This document shows, piece by piece, positions 54,182 to 63,161 of a stretch of 64,000 nucleotides of DNA. This DNA is from Streptomyces sp. NRRL WC-3742 (GTDB taxonomy: Bacteria; Actinomycetota; Actinomycetes; Streptomycetales; Streptomycetaceae): positions 1 to 64,000 of the forward strand of contig NZ_JOCF01000011.1 of the NCBI RefSeq assembly GCF_000720635.1, read 5' to 3'. The notes beneath the pieces were generated by a model. That model was not told where the DNA came from and ran no database searches. It saw only the letters and a program-made list of their open reading frames with translations. Both the position numbers and the translations under genes were made by a program. Position 1 is the stretch's first letter; each line of letters opens with the position of its first letter.

Positions 54182-54472
54182 TCAGTGGGTGTCCGGGCGC
54201 AGGACCTTGGTCCGCAGAACCGACTCGCTCAGGCCCAGCTGGCGGTCGAGCTCCTTGACGACCTCAGGCGTGGCCTTGAGGTCGATGACCGAGTAGATGC
54301 CCTCGGACTGCTTGTTGATCTCGTAAGCCAGACGGCGGCGACCCCAGGTGTCGACCTTCTCCACCTTGCCGCCGCCGTTGCGGACGACAGCCAGGAAGGA
54401 CTCGATCAGGGGGGAGACAGCGCGCTCCTCGACCGAGGGGTCGAGGATGACCATCAGCTCGTAGTGACGCAT
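54182..54472 (-). CDS. rpsF: Ribosomal protein bS6
   Basis: 96 aa. [94 protein letters not shown], complete bS6. The ATG at 54472 has a near-perfect Shine-Dalgarno AAAGGAGG 12-13 nt upstream, stronger than any other in the window. The gene heads the rpsF-ssb-rpsR-rplI operon. In this class bS6:bS18 complex can feed back on its own mRNA leader in other bacteria; a leader structure is not clear here. No extended Glu tail. Confidence 0.98.
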   Translation of the reverse strand: MRHYELMVILDPSVEERAVSPLIESFLAVVRNGGGKVEKVDTWGRRRLAYEINKQSEGIYSVIDLKATPEVVKELDRQLGLSESVLRTKVLRPDTH

Positions 54473-54788
54473 GAGTAACCCACCTCCTTTGGACTCAGCG
54501 GCCACGGTCTCTCCGTGGCAGGAGGGTTGTGCGTAGCGTCGGCACCGGTGCGGTGACGACACCGGCTCACCGTAGCGGCCGGGTCCGACAGTCGGGCCCC
54601 GCTCACCCGAAAGGGTTCGACCCTCACGAGGGCACAAGGGGGCACAACTACACCAGTGCAGACGGCACAGCCTACCTGCACCCGGACGGCCGAACAAAAC
54701 GCACAGGGGTTGTGGGAGAGGCACAACCGCCGCAATCTGGACGAACGGGATTCCTGCCCGTTCGTCTCCACGCCTGGAGGTGGGACTC
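54473..54788. other. Divergent intergenic region rpsF / small membrane protein
   Basis: 316 nt holding the rpsF promoter and leader on the left and the small-protein leader on the right. The hairpin at 54740-54766 lies at the right end. It is slightly lower in G+C near 54640-54730. No other gene is supported. Confidence 0.55.
54740..54766. promoter_or_regulatory. Leader hairpin before small membrane protein
   Basis: 10-nt arms GACGAACGGG / CCCGTTCGTC around ATTCCTG, 22 nt before the ATG at 54789 and just in front of its GGAGG RBS. It may be an attenuator or a rpsF-directed (antisense) terminator. Confidence 0.6.
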
Positions 54789-55088
54789 ATGGCCCAGTCC
54801 GTCCACCGCATGCCCGCGCTCACGCTGAACACCGACGGCCACCCGCACCCCCGCGAGAACACCCTGGTGGCGCTCACCGCCGTGCTGGGCGTGATCTCCT
54901 TCACCACCTCGTTCTTCTACAACCTGCACCTGCTGACCTCGTGGACCGGCCTGGCCGGGATCGTCACCGGTCTGTGGGGCATGTTCGTCTCGGTCACCAC
55001 CGCCGAGCGCTTCGTCCTGATGATCACGCTGGGCGCCTCCGCGGTCGGCTTCTACCTCGGCATCGCCCGCGGCGGCCTCTGGGGCTGA
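54789..55088 (+). CDS. Small two/three-TM membrane protein, conserved hypothetical
   Basis: 99 aa. A short polar N-terminus ([25 protein letters not shown]) is followed by hydrophobic helices [40 protein letters not shown] and [25 protein letters not shown]. The family is a small actinobacterial membrane protein that lies beside rpsF and femX in related genomes, of unknown function. ATG 54789 has GGAGGTGGG 5 nt upstream and is chosen over the GTG at 54780 that lies inside the RBS. The proximity of a leader hairpin suggests regulated translation or transcription. Confidence 0.85.
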   Translation: MAQSVHRMPALTLNTDGHPHPRENTLVALTAVLGVISFTTSFFYNLHLLTSWTGLAGIVTGLWGMFVSVTTAERFVLMITLGASAVGFYLGIARGGLWG

Positions 55089-55172
55089 CCGGGAGGGCCG
55101 ACCGACAGGGTCCGACCGGGGCGGGGTCCGACCGGCCCCCGTCGAGCCCGTCCGGCCCGTCCAGGAACCCTC

Positions 55173-55222
55173 GGCGCCCCCGTGGCGTATCTGCAAGCAG
55201 ACAGGTACGCAACGGGGGCGCC
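55173..55222. terminator. Long hairpin upstream of femX
   Basis: 11-nt arms GGCGCCCCCGT / ACGGGGGCGCC extend inward after one mismatch as GCGTATCTG / CAGGTACGC. It lies in the 231-nt gap between the small membrane protein and femX, about 100 nt before the femX start: probable terminator or attenuator. Confidence 0.7.
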
Positions 55223-55319
55223 GTCCTGCCCGCAGCCGCGGGCCCTCGGGCCCCGGACGATAGGGTCAGCCCGAGAACCTGGGGCCACCGCAGCCCGACC
55301 GACGAGGAGCACCGAGCAA

Positions 55320-56438
55320 ATGAGCCTGCGCCTGAGGACGATCACCCGCGAGGAGCACCTCGCCTTCATCAGGAGCCGCGCCTCGGCCAGCCACATGCAG
55401 GTCCCGGCCTGGGGTGACGTGAAGGCCGAGTGGCGCTCGGAGTCGATCGGCTGGTTCGACGAGGCCGACCAGCTCATCGGCGCCGGCCTGGTGCTCTACC
55501 GCCAGCTGCCCAAGGTCAAGCGCTACCTCGCCTACCTGCCCGAGGGCCCGGTCATCGACTGGTTCGACCGCGACCTCGAACGCTGGCTCTCCCCGATGCT
55601 GGCGCACCTCAAGTCGCAGGGCGCGTTCTCGGTGAAGATGGGCCCGCCGGTGGTCATCCGCCGCTGGAACGCCCCCACCATCAAGGAGGCCATCGCCGGC
55701 AAGCAGGCCAAGCGCCTGCGCGACATCGAGGCCGACTGGTACGAGCCGCGCGCCTTCGAGGTGGCCGACCGGCTGCGCAAGGCGGGCTGGCTGCAGGGCG
55801 AGGACGGCGGCGCCGGCTTCGGTGACGTCCAGCCGCGCTACGTGTACCAGGTGCCGCTGGCCAACCGCTCGCTGGACGACATCCAGAAGGGCTTCAACCA
55901 GCTCTGGCGCCGCAACATCAAGAAGGCCGAGAAGAGCGGCGTCGAGGTCGTCCAGGGCGGCTACGACGAGCTGCCGATCTTCCACCAGCTCTACCTGGTC
56001 ACCGCCGAGCGCGACAAGTTCACCCCGCGCCCGCTGGCCTACTTCCAGCGGATGTGGAAGGCCCTCAACTCCGAGGACCCGAACCGCATGCGGCTCTACA
56101 TCGCCTACCACGAGGGCGAGCCGCTGGCCTCGACCACGATGCTGGTCGTCGGCGAGCACGTCTGGTACTCCTACGGCGCCTCCGCCAACCACAAGCGCGA
56201 GGTCAAGCCGTCCAACGCGATCCAGTGGCGGATGATGCGCGACGCGTACGCCCTGGGCGGCGGCGTGTACGACCTGCGCGGCATCAGTGACACCCTGGAC
56301 GAGAACGACCACCTGTTCGGCCTGATCCAGTTCAAGGTCGGCACCGGCGGCCAGGCGGCCGAGTACCTCGGCGAGTGGGACTTCCCGCTGAACAAGCTGC
56401 TGCACAAGGCGCTCGACCTCTACATGTCCCGCCGCTGA
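55320..56438 (+). CDS. femX: FemX-type aminoacyltransferase (peptidoglycan bridge)
   Basis: 372 aa of two GNAT-like lobes plus a coiled-coil-like section. FemAB features: MSLRLRTITREEHLAFIRSRASASHMQVPAWGDVKAEWRSE, LPEGPVIDWFDRDLE (Asp), GFNQLWRRNIKKAEKSGVEV and SYGASANHKREVKPSNAIQWRMMRDA. In streptomycetes FemX adds the first glycine to the LL-DAP residue of lipid II using glycyl-tRNA. It is the likely user of tRNA-Gly such as the pair at 10.5 kb. The ATG at 55320 follows a weak AGGAGC. It overlaps no other gene, but a short gap of 31 nt leads to the Alr-like gene. Confidence 0.93.
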   Translation: MSLRLRTITREEHLAFIRSRASASHMQVPAWGDVKAEWRSESIGWFDEADQLIGAGLVLYRQLPKVKRYLAYLPEGPVIDWFDRDLERWLSPMLAHLKSQGAFSVKMGPPVVIRRWNAPTIKEAIAGKQAKRLRDIEADWYEPRAFEVADRLRKAGWLQGEDGGAGFGDVQPRYVYQVPLANRSLDDIQKGFNQLWRRNIKKAEKSGVEVVQGGYDELPIFHQLYLVTAERDKFTPRPLAYFQRMWKALNSEDPNRMRLYIAYHEGEPLASTTMLVVGEHVWYSYGASANHKREVKPSNAIQWRMMRDAYALGGGVYDLRGISDTLDENDHLFGLIQFKVGTGGQAAEYLGEWDFPLNKLLHKALDLYMSRR

Positions 56439-56469
56439 TCCACCGTCCGCCGCTGAGGAGGCTTATCCG

Positions 56470-57504
56470 ATGACGCTGTCGCTCTACCTCGAGACCGACC
56501 GCTGGCGCGCCCACCAGCGCTCCGTCCTCGCCGAGTTCCCCGGCCTGGTGCCCGTCGCCAAGGGGAACGGCTACGGCCTGGGCAACCACCGGCTGGCCGA
56601 GGAGGCGACGCTGCTCGGCACCGGGGTGCTGGCCGTCGGCACCGCGTACGAGGCCGCCGACGCGGCCGAGTGGTACGGCGGCGAGCTGCTGGTGCTCACC
56701 CCGTACCGGGTCGGCGAGGAGGTGCTGCCGCTGCCGCACGCCCGGGTGATCCGGACGGTCGCGAGCGTGGACGCGCTGCGCGCGCTGCACGGTGCCCGGG
56801 TGGTGATGGAGTGCATGACCACCATGCGCCGGCACGGTGTGAGCGCGGACGACCTGCGCACCGTCGCCGCCGAGTTGGAGGGCGTCTCCTTCGAGGGCCT
56901 GGCGCTGCACCTGCCGATGGACCGGCCGGACGGCTCCAGCCCCGTCGAGGAGGTCGCGTACTGGGTGGACACCGCCGGGGCGGCCGGCATCCCGGTGCAC
57001 ACCGTCTTCGTCAGCCACCTCGGCGCGGCCGGCATGGAGCAGCTGGCCCAGCGCTACCCGGGCACCGTCTTCCGCGCCCGGATCGGCACCCGGCTCTGGC
57101 TGGGCGACCACGGCGCGCTGGAGGTCCGGGCGACGGTGCTGGACGTCACCCGGGTGAAGAAGGGCGACCGCTACGGCTACCGCCAGCACCCGGCGCCCTC
57201 CGACGGCCACATCCTGGTGGTCGCCGGCGGCACCGCGCACGGCATCGGCCTGGAGGCGCCCAAGTACGTGCAGAGCATGGGCGCTCGGGCCAAGGGCATC
57301 GCCCGGGCGGGCCTGGCGACCGTCAACAAGACCAAGTCGCCGTTCCACTGGGCCGGCAAGCAGCTGTGGTTCGCCGAGCCGCCGCACATGCAGGTCTCGC
57401 TGCTGTTCCTGGACGGCGAGACCGAGCCCCCCGGGATCGGCGAGGAGCTCGGCCTCCAGGTGCGGCACACCACCACGCACTTCGACCGCGTGGTGGACCG
57501 CTGA
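56470..57504 (+). CDS. Alanine racemase-like PLP protein
   Basis: 344 aa with the fold type III PLP barrel of alanine racemase. The Schiff-base segment is PVAKGNGYGLGN (Lys at about 31), where canonical Alr has KANAYGHG. The C-terminal domain has KKGDRYGYRQ with a Tyr at the position of the catalytic Tyr of Alr, and RARIGTRLWLGD with the Arg that contacts the PLP pyridine. So the catalytic residues seem kept. Position directly behind femX and before a PBP suggests a wall-related amino acid epimerase or a PLP-dependent lyase; the housekeeping alr is expected elsewhere. ATG 56470. Confidence 0.8.
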   Translation: MTLSLYLETDRWRAHQRSVLAEFPGLVPVAKGNGYGLGNHRLAEEATLLGTGVLAVGTAYEAADAAEWYGGELLVLTPYRVGEEVLPLPHARVIRTVASVDALRALHGARVVMECMTTMRRHGVSADDLRTVAAELEGVSFEGLALHLPMDRPDGSSPVEEVAYWVDTAGAAGIPVHTVFVSHLGAAGMEQLAQRYPGTVFRARIGTRLWLGDHGALEVRATVLDVTRVKKGDRYGYRQHPAPSDGHILVVAGGTAHGIGLEAPKYVQSMGARAKGIARAGLATVNKTKSPFHWAGKQLWFAEPPHMQVSLLFLDGETEPPGIGEELGLQVRHTTTHFDRVVDR

Positions 57505-57586
57505 TCAGCCCTGAGGGCGCTCGGCTCGCCTCCGGGCCGCTCCGACCCGGTGCCGACGGTCGGCGCGGCCCTTCGGCTCGCTCGCG

Positions 57587-59164
57587 CTAGCTCTTCCCGG
57601 CCGGCTCCGGTGGCTGTGGCTGCTCGTACAGCCACCCTTCGGGGCCGGCCGGCGCGTACGCGGCGTAGCTCTCCTGCTCGCGCAGGTACCGGGCGGTGCC
57701 GATGACGAAGGCGTCCGGGGCGCGGTCGAGCACTCCGCCGGAGGGGTCGTCACTGCCGTCCCAGCGGACGGGGTCGCGGTCCGGGTAGAGGGCGTCGCGC
57801 ACCACCACGACGACCAGGTAGAGCGTGCCCAGCACGTGCAGCACGAGCGCGAAGTTGTACCAGGGCTCGCCGATGCCGTGCTGCTTGGGCCCGGTGACGA
57901 AGCCCAGGTGGGACCAGATGCCCAGGGTGTAGAGCACCTCGCACGCCTGCCAGATCAGGATGTCCCGCCAGCGCGGCCGGGCCAGCACCGCGAGCGGCAG
58001 CAGCCAGAGCGAGTACTGCGGCGAGTAGACCTTGTTGGTCAGCACGAACAACGCGACCACCAGGAAGGCCAGTTGCGCGAAGCGCGGCCGCCGGGGCGCC
58101 GAGAGGCCCAGCCACGCTATGGCCGCGCAGCCCAGCACCATCAGCACCGCGATGTAGACGTCGAGGTCGGCCAGGGCTTCGCCGCGCCAGCGCATCAGCA
58201 GCAGCCAGATCGAGCCGTAGTCCTCGCCGCGGTGCTTGCTGAACACGTAGAAGGTGGACCAGCCCTGCCAGTTGGCGATCATGACGGGGATGTCGACCAG
58301 CAGCCAGGCGCCCACCGCTCCGCCCAGCATCGCCCGGAACTCGCGCCACTTCCCGGCCCGCCAGCACAGCACCAGCAGCGGGCCGATCAGGAGCAGCGGG
58401 TAGAGCTTGGCGGCGGTGGCCAGGCCGATGAAGACGCCCGCCCAGCCGGGCCGGGAGCCGGCCCACCAGGCCATGCCCACCGCGGCCAGGGCGACGGCGA
58501 GGAGGTCCCAGTTGACGGTGCCGTTGAGCAGCAGGACGGGAGCGAGCGCGAACATCATCGCGTCCCAGGGGCGCCGGCGGTGGGTGCGCGAGAGCGCCAC
58601 CACGGCGATCACCGCGCAGGCCATCAGCATCCCGGCGTTGATCGCCCAGAACCACTGCTCCTGGCTCTGCTGGTCCCCGCCGGGGGTCAGCCAGGCCGCG
58701 ACCTGCATGAACAGGCCCGTCAGCACCGGGTATTCGAGGTACTGGAGGTCCCCCGAGCTGCCGGGGATGCGGTCCAGGTACGGGTGCAGCCCGGCCGCGA
58801 AGCCGCGCCCGGAGTACAGGTGCGGGATGTCGCTGTAGCAGGCGTGGATGTACTGCGGCGAGCCCGGCTGGAACCACGCCTGCTCGTAGCAGGGCAGCTT
58901 CTGGGCCATGCCGAGTGCCGAGATCACGATGACCACGAGCGCCAGGAAACGGGCCGGCACCCACCAGGAGACGCCGAGCAGCGCGCGGCGGCCGGGCGGG
59001 CCGCCGAAGACCTCGCTGCCGGCCGCCGCCACCGGGTCCTCGTCTGCCGGGACGACCACGGTGTTCGCCGGCGGCGCGGCCGTGGCGACGGCTGCCGGAG
59101 CGGCCGGGGCGGCGGTGCCGGGCCCGGGCGGGGCGGCGGTTTCGTCACGATCGCTCGACGTCAT
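57587..59164 (-). CDS. GT87 polyprenol-phosphate-mannose-dependent mannosyltransferase-like membrane protein
   Basis: 525 aa with about ten membrane helices after an Ala/Pro-rich cytoplasmic N-terminus. GT87 (alpha-1,2-mannosyltransferase) wording: LQYLEYPVLTGLFMQVAAWLTPGGDQQSQEQWFW, TVNWDLLAVALAAVGMAWWAGSRPGWAGVFIGLATAAKLYPLLLIGPL and DYGSIWLLLMRW. The catalytic Asp is probably in the first outer loop (LYSGRGFAAGLHPYLDR). It would use polyprenyl-P-mannose made by the ppm1 product. ATG 59164; ATG 59173 is also possible. On the minus strand it follows the PBP gene after a terminator and repeats, so its promoter lies in 59165-59354. Confidence 0.82.
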   Translation of the reverse strand: MTSSDRDETAAPPGPGTAAPAAPAAVATAAPPANTVVVPADEDPVAAAGSEVFGGPPGRRALLGVSWWVPARFLALVVIVISALGMAQKLPCYEQAWFQPGSPQYIHACYSDIPHLYSGRGFAAGLHPYLDRIPGSSGDLQYLEYPVLTGLFMQVAAWLTPGGDQQSQEQWFWAINAGMLMACAVIAVVALSRTHRRRPWDAMMFALAPVLLLNGTVNWDLLAVALAAVGMAWWAGSRPGWAGVFIGLATAAKLYPLLLIGPLLVLCWRAGKWREFRAMLGGAVGAWLLVDIPVMIANWQGWSTFYVFSKHRGEDYGSIWLLLMRWRGEALADLDVYIAVLMVLGCAAIAWLGLSAPRRPRFAQLAFLVVALFVLTNKVYSPQYSLWLLPLAVLARPRWRDILIWQACEVLYTLGIWSHLGFVTGPKQHGIGEPWYNFALVLHVLGTLYLVVVVVRDALYPDRDPVRWDGSDDPSGGVLDRAPDAFVIGTARYLREQESYAAYAPAGPEGWLYEQPQPPEPAGKS

Positions 59165-59234
59165 GCCGCACATCCTGCCGCACCTGCCCGTCCTGGACGA
59201 GGATGCCCCCGCAAACCGGTCCGGCGGTCGCACC

Positions 59235-59300
59235 GGAACAGGAGCGGAACAGGAGCGGACCGGGAGCGGAACCGGAGCGGGACGAGAACGGGACGAGAAC
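59235..59300. repeat. 11-nt tandem repeat (6 units)
   Basis: Units GGAACAGGAGC, GGAACAGGAGC, GGACCGGGAGC, GGAACCGGAGC, GGGACGAGAAC, GGGACGAGAAC between the GT87-like start and the PBP terminator. It is in the promoter region of the GT87-like gene. Confidence 0.8.
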
Positions 59301-59338
59301 GGCGGTGGCGGCCCTCCGAGGAGGACCGCCACCGCCGT
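59299..59338. terminator. Terminator of the PBP gene
   Basis: A 13-bp stem (ACGGCGGTGGCGG / CCGCCACCGCCGT) with a 14-nt loop, 16 nt past the PBP stop codon and directly adjoining the tandem repeat. Confidence 0.85.
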
Positions 59339-59354
59339 CGTGGTTTCCGGTTCG

Positions 59355-61985
59355 CTACTGCGGGGCGGCCTGGCCCCCGCCGCCGGGAGTGGGCGTCGTG
59401 CCGCCGGTGGGCTTGCCTCCGCCGGTACCGCCGCCGTTGCCCGCGCCGCCGTTCGGCGGCCCCGAGGTGGGCTGCGTCGGGCAGAACAGGGGAAGGCAGG
59501 GGGTGGTCGGGCTCGGGCCCGGGTGGTGGGTGTTGGACGACGGCGACGGCTGCCCCGGGCAGTCCACGCCGGGCACGCAGGCGCCCGGGGTGGTCTGGCC
59601 CGGCTGCGGCTGGTTCGGCTGCGGCTGGTTCGGCTGCTGCGGCGGGGCGGTCGGCGCCTCGGTGCCCGGGGTGGTCGGCATGTTGGTGGACGGCGCGCCC
59701 GAGGAGTCGACCTCGGTGCCGACCGGGGTCGGCGTCGGGAAGTCGACGGCCTTCTCGTTGGCGAGCGCGGCCTTCATGTACCGGGTGAAGATGTCGGTCG
59801 GGAGGGCACCACCGTGGATGGACTCCTGGCCGGCGGTGCCGTTGAGCGATTCCCGCTGGTGCTTGCTCGGGTCCTCGCGCCACATCGCGACGCTGGTCGC
59901 CAGCTGCGGGGTGTAGCCCACCCACCAGGCGGAGCGGTTCTTGTCGGTGGTACCGGTCTTGCCGGCCACCGGGCGGCCCAGGGCGTTGGTGGCCTTACCG
60001 GTACCGTTCTTCGCCACGTTCACCAGCACGTCGGTGACGTTGTCGGCGACGGCCGGCTCCAGGGCGACCTTGGTGTCCTTCTTGCCGAAGCCCGTGCGCT
60101 CCTTGCCGTCCACCTCGACCTTGGTGACGGAGTAGGGCTCGGCCACCTTGCCGCTGGCCGCGAAGGTGGCGTAGGCGTTGGCCATCCGGATCGGGCTGAC
60201 GGTGGAGGTGCCGATCGGGAAGGTCGCGGTGTTGGTGCCCGCGAGCCCCTCCTTCTTGAGGCCCATCTGCATCGCGATGTCGGCCACGTTGTCGTTGCCG
60301 ACGTCCTGCCCGAGCTGGACGAAGGGCACGTTGTACGAGTACTGCATGGCCTGGCGCAGCGAGACGTAGCCGCGCTTGCCGGTGTCCTCGTTCTTCTGCT
60401 TGTAGGGCTTACCGTCGTCGCCGATCACCGGTGAGCCGTCCACCTTGCGGATCACGGACATGTCGTCGGAGAGGTAGCGGCTGTCGGCGTTGATCCGCTT
60501 GGGCTTGCCGCTGTCGTCCTTCGAGGTGAGCACGCCCATCTGCATCGCGGTGGCCAGCACGAAGGGCTTGAAGGTCGAGCCGACCTGCACCCCGGTGACC
60601 TCGGCGTTGTTGTCGAAGTGCCCGTTCTCCACGCCGTCGCCGCCGTAGATCGCGACCAGCGCCCCGTCGTTGGGCTTCACGCTCGCCGCGGCGAACTGGA
60701 CGAAGGTGTCGTTGTCGGGGCGCTTGACCGGGTCGAGGTTCGCGGCCTTGACGTCGTCGACGGACTTCTTGAGGGCCTCGACCTTGTCCTTCTCGAAGGT
60801 CGTGTAGATCTTCAGGCCGCCCTTGTCGATCACCTGCTGGGTGATGGTCTTGTCGGTGGCCGTCACATAGCGGTTGGCGGTGTCGACCAGATAGCTGATC
60901 TGGCCGTTCATCTTGGAGCTGGCCTTCTGCGGTATCGGCATCGGGTAGGCGGTGCACTTGGCCCGCTCCTCCGGACTGATGGCCTTGATCTTCACCATCT
61001 GCTCGAGGATCCAGCCCCACCGCCCCTCGGCCCGCTCCTTGTTGTTCGGGTTGGTGGGGTCGTAGTACGTCGCGCCCTTGAGCAGGCTGGCCAGCATCGC
61101 GCTCTGGCAGACGTTGAGGTCCTTGGCGTCGATGCCGTAGTACGCCTGGGCCGCCGCCTGGGCGCCGTTGGCGCCGCGGCCGAACCAGCTGGTGTTCAGG
61201 TAGCCCTTGAGGATCTCGTTCTTCTCGAGCTTCTGGTTGATCTTCAGGGTGATGAAGAACTCCCTGACCTTGCGGTCCAGGGTCTGCTCCTGGCTCAGGT
61301 AGGCGTTCTTCACGTACTGCTGGGTGATCGTCGAGGCGCCCTGGGTCTCGCCGCCCTTCGCCATGTTGTAGACGGCGCGGAGCATGCCCTTGGGGTCGAT
61401 GCCGCTGTCGCTGCGGAAGTCCTGGTTCTCCGCGGCGATGACGGCGTTCTGCAGGTTGGGGCTGATGTCCTTGAGCTCGACGATCTGACGGTTCGCCTCG
61501 CCCTTGCGGGTCATCTCGGTGTTGTCGGCCCAGTAGTAGATGGTGTTCTGGCGGTTGACCAGGGCGTTCATGTCGGGGATCTGGGTGGTCTGGTACAGGT
61601 AGAACACCAGGCCGACGAAGCAGCCGAAGACCAGCAGGAAGCCGCTGAGCCACTGCTTCCAGGAGGGCAGCCAGCGCCGCACGCCGGTCTTGCCGAACCG
61701 CGGGTAGTCGATGAAGCGCTTCTTGCCCGGCCCGGCGGCAGCGGCGGCGGTCGCGGCGGCGGCGCCCTTCTTGCCCCGGCCGCCCTTGGCGGCGGCCTTG
61801 CGCATCTCGGCCCGTGTCATCCGCGGCTGCTGAGCGGTCTCCCGGACGCCCTGTGCGCGTGAGCGGCCGAGGCCCTCCGAACGCAGCTCGTCCTGTCCCG
61901 GTCCACCCCGACGACCTGCGCCGTTCCCCGGGGGCTTCGGCCCGTCACCGCCCGGATTGGGCGTCTTTCGGCGCCGTTCGCTCAT
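59355..61985 (-). CDS. Class A penicillin-binding protein (transglycosylase/transpeptidase)
   Basis: 876 aa. A basic/Gly-rich cytoplasmic N-terminus of about 95 residues and one membrane helix (WLSGFLLVFGCFVGLVFYLY) precede the GT51 domain: AAENQDFRSDSGIDPKG (catalytic Glu), GASTITQQYVKNAYL, RKVREFFITLKINQKLEKNEILKGYLN. The transpeptidase domain has GSTFKPF (SxxK, Ser nucleophile), YSYNV (SxN) and KTGTTD (KTG). The last 130 residues are a Pro/Gly/Thr tail with repeats NQPQPNQPQPGQT. It polymerises and crosslinks peptidoglycan outside the membrane. ATG 61985 follows GAGGAGTGG. Divergent from a PadR regulator that may control it. Confidence 0.95.
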   Translation of the reverse strand: MSERRRKTPNPGGDGPKPPGNGAGRRGGPGQDELRSEGLGRSRAQGVRETAQQPRMTRAEMRKAAAKGGRGKKGAAAATAAAAAGPGKKRFIDYPRFGKTGVRRWLPSWKQWLSGFLLVFGCFVGLVFYLYQTTQIPDMNALVNRQNTIYYWADNTEMTRKGEANRQIVELKDISPNLQNAVIAAENQDFRSDSGIDPKGMLRAVYNMAKGGETQGASTITQQYVKNAYLSQEQTLDRKVREFFITLKINQKLEKNEILKGYLNTSWFGRGANGAQAAAQAYYGIDAKDLNVCQSAMLASLLKGATYYDPTNPNNKERAEGRWGWILEQMVKIKAISPEERAKCTAYPMPIPQKASSKMNGQISYLVDTANRYVTATDKTITQQVIDKGGLKIYTTFEKDKVEALKKSVDDVKAANLDPVKRPDNDTFVQFAAASVKPNDGALVAIYGGDGVENGHFDNNAEVTGVQVGSTFKPFVLATAMQMGVLTSKDDSGKPKRINADSRYLSDDMSVIRKVDGSPVIGDDGKPYKQKNEDTGKRGYVSLRQAMQYSYNVPFVQLGQDVGNDNVADIAMQMGLKKEGLAGTNTATFPIGTSTVSPIRMANAYATFAASGKVAEPYSVTKVEVDGKERTGFGKKDTKVALEPAVADNVTDVLVNVAKNGTGKATNALGRPVAGKTGTTDKNRSAWWVGYTPQLATSVAMWREDPSKHQRESLNGTAGQESIHGGALPTDIFTRYMKAALANEKAVDFPTPTPVGTEVDSSGAPSTNMPTTPGTEAPTAPPQQPNQPQPNQPQPGQTTPGACVPGVDCPGQPSPSSNTHHPGPSPTTPCLPLFCPTQPTSGPPNGGAGNGGGTGGGKPTGGTTPTPGGGGQAAPQ

Positions 61986-62339
61986 GTTGCAGCCACTCCT
62001 CGCCAGGCGGTTCAAGCCTGAAGGCAGGGTTCACGTCCGAATGCCCGCAAACCGCCCTAACCCCGGAGGTGGTCCTCGTGCACACGCGACAGCGTACGCA
62101 GCCTGGAAATACAACTAATCGGGCATCAACCACTATTAGCCGCAAAGAGGCTTCAGATCATTACACGCCCGTTGCCAACCCCACCCGCGCGTCGGCTTGT
62201 GATCACATTCACGCGTGCCCCCCTTGCCGGTTTCGGAGGGCAGGCTTACTGTTCTCGATATATCGAGCCGATACATCGAAACGGCATACTGTTCCGGTGC
62301 TCGGCCGAACCAGGGTCGAGAGGGAGGAGGACGACACCC
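61986..62339. other. Divergent promoter region PBP/padR
   Basis: 354 nt. Two similar palindromes at 62254-62279 lie close to padR. A stretch near 62110-62165 is markedly lower in G+C than elsewhere, consistent with promoters. No additional gene. Confidence 0.6.
62254..62279. promoter_or_regulatory. Twin palindromes CTCGATATATCGAG and CGATACATCG (PadR operator candidate)
   Basis: A perfect 14-nt palindrome (62254-62267) is followed by a near-copy TCGATACATCGA-type site offset 13 nt (62268-62279). Both lie 60-85 nt before the padR start, in the PBP/padR gap. The AT-rich centre in such G+C-rich DNA points to a protein-binding site; PadR autoregulation is inferred. Confidence 0.65.
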
Positions 62340-63035
62340 GTGGGCCGACGCTCAGGAGTGCTGGAGTTCGCCGTCCTCGGCCTGCTCCACGACGCACCGA
62401 TGCACGGGTACGAGCTGCGCAAGCGGCTCAACATCCTGCTCGGTACGTTCCGCGCACTCTCCTACGGAACGCTCTACCCCTGCCTGAAGAGCCTGGTCGC
62501 CCAGGGTTTCCTCGTCGAGGACAACCCGGACGTCGAGTACGTCCCGGCCACCGCGCTCAACGGCAAGCGGTCGAAGATCGTCTACCGGCTCTCCGCCGAG
62601 GGCAAGCAGCGCTTCGAGGAGCTGCTCGCCGACTCAGGCCCCGACGCCTGGGAGGACGAGCACTTCGGCGTCCACTTCGCCTTCTTCGGGCAGACCGACC
62701 GGGCCGTGCGCATGCGCGTCCTGGAAGGCCGCCGCAGTCGGCTGGAGGAGCGCCTGGAGCGGATGCGCAACTCGCTGGCCCGCGCCCGCGAGCGGTTCGA
62801 CGACTACACCGTCGAGCTGCAGCGGCACGGACTCGAGTCGGTGGAGCGCGAGGTCCGCTGGCTCAACGAACTGATCGAGACCGAGCGGGCCAACCGCACC
62901 GGCCGGCCCGATCCCGCCAACGGCACCACCGCCGTACACCCCAGGACTTCGGACGGCCGTGGCCAGGAGGGCGGGTCCCAGGACCCGCCCGGGCCACCGT
63001 ACGACCGCCCGGGGCGCTCCGACCAGGAGCGCTGA
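62340..63035 (+). CDS. PadR family transcriptional regulator
   Basis: 231 aa. N-terminal winged helix LEFAVLGLLHDAPMHGYELRKRLNILLGTFRALSYGTLYPCLKSLVAQGFLVED (about 7-60) with KIVYRLSAEGKQRFEELL as wing and linker, then a long helical dimerisation domain (RLEERLERMRNSLARARERFDDYTVELQRHG). A Pro/Gly-rich tail of about 40 residues ends the protein. GTG 62340 follows GGAGGAGG. Divergent from the PBP gene and upstream of ino1 on the same strand; both may be under its control. Twin palindromes in front support autoregulation. Confidence 0.93.
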   Translation: MGRRSGVLEFAVLGLLHDAPMHGYELRKRLNILLGTFRALSYGTLYPCLKSLVAQGFLVEDNPDVEYVPATALNGKRSKIVYRLSAEGKQRFEELLADSGPDAWEDEHFGVHFAFFGQTDRAVRMRVLEGRRSRLEERLERMRNSLARARERFDDYTVELQRHGLESVEREVRWLNELIETERANRTGRPDPANGTTAVHPRTSDGRGQEGGSQDPPGPPYDRPGRSDQER

Positions 63036-63161
63036 CACCGCGCCAGCCCCGTGCCGCGCGGCAGGAGTGGGCGCCTCGCGCCCGTACAAAGCAGTCATCG
63101 AAGAAGCAGGACGAGTTCCGCCCACCCGGCGGTCCTCATGAGATCAGAGGGAGCAACCGGA

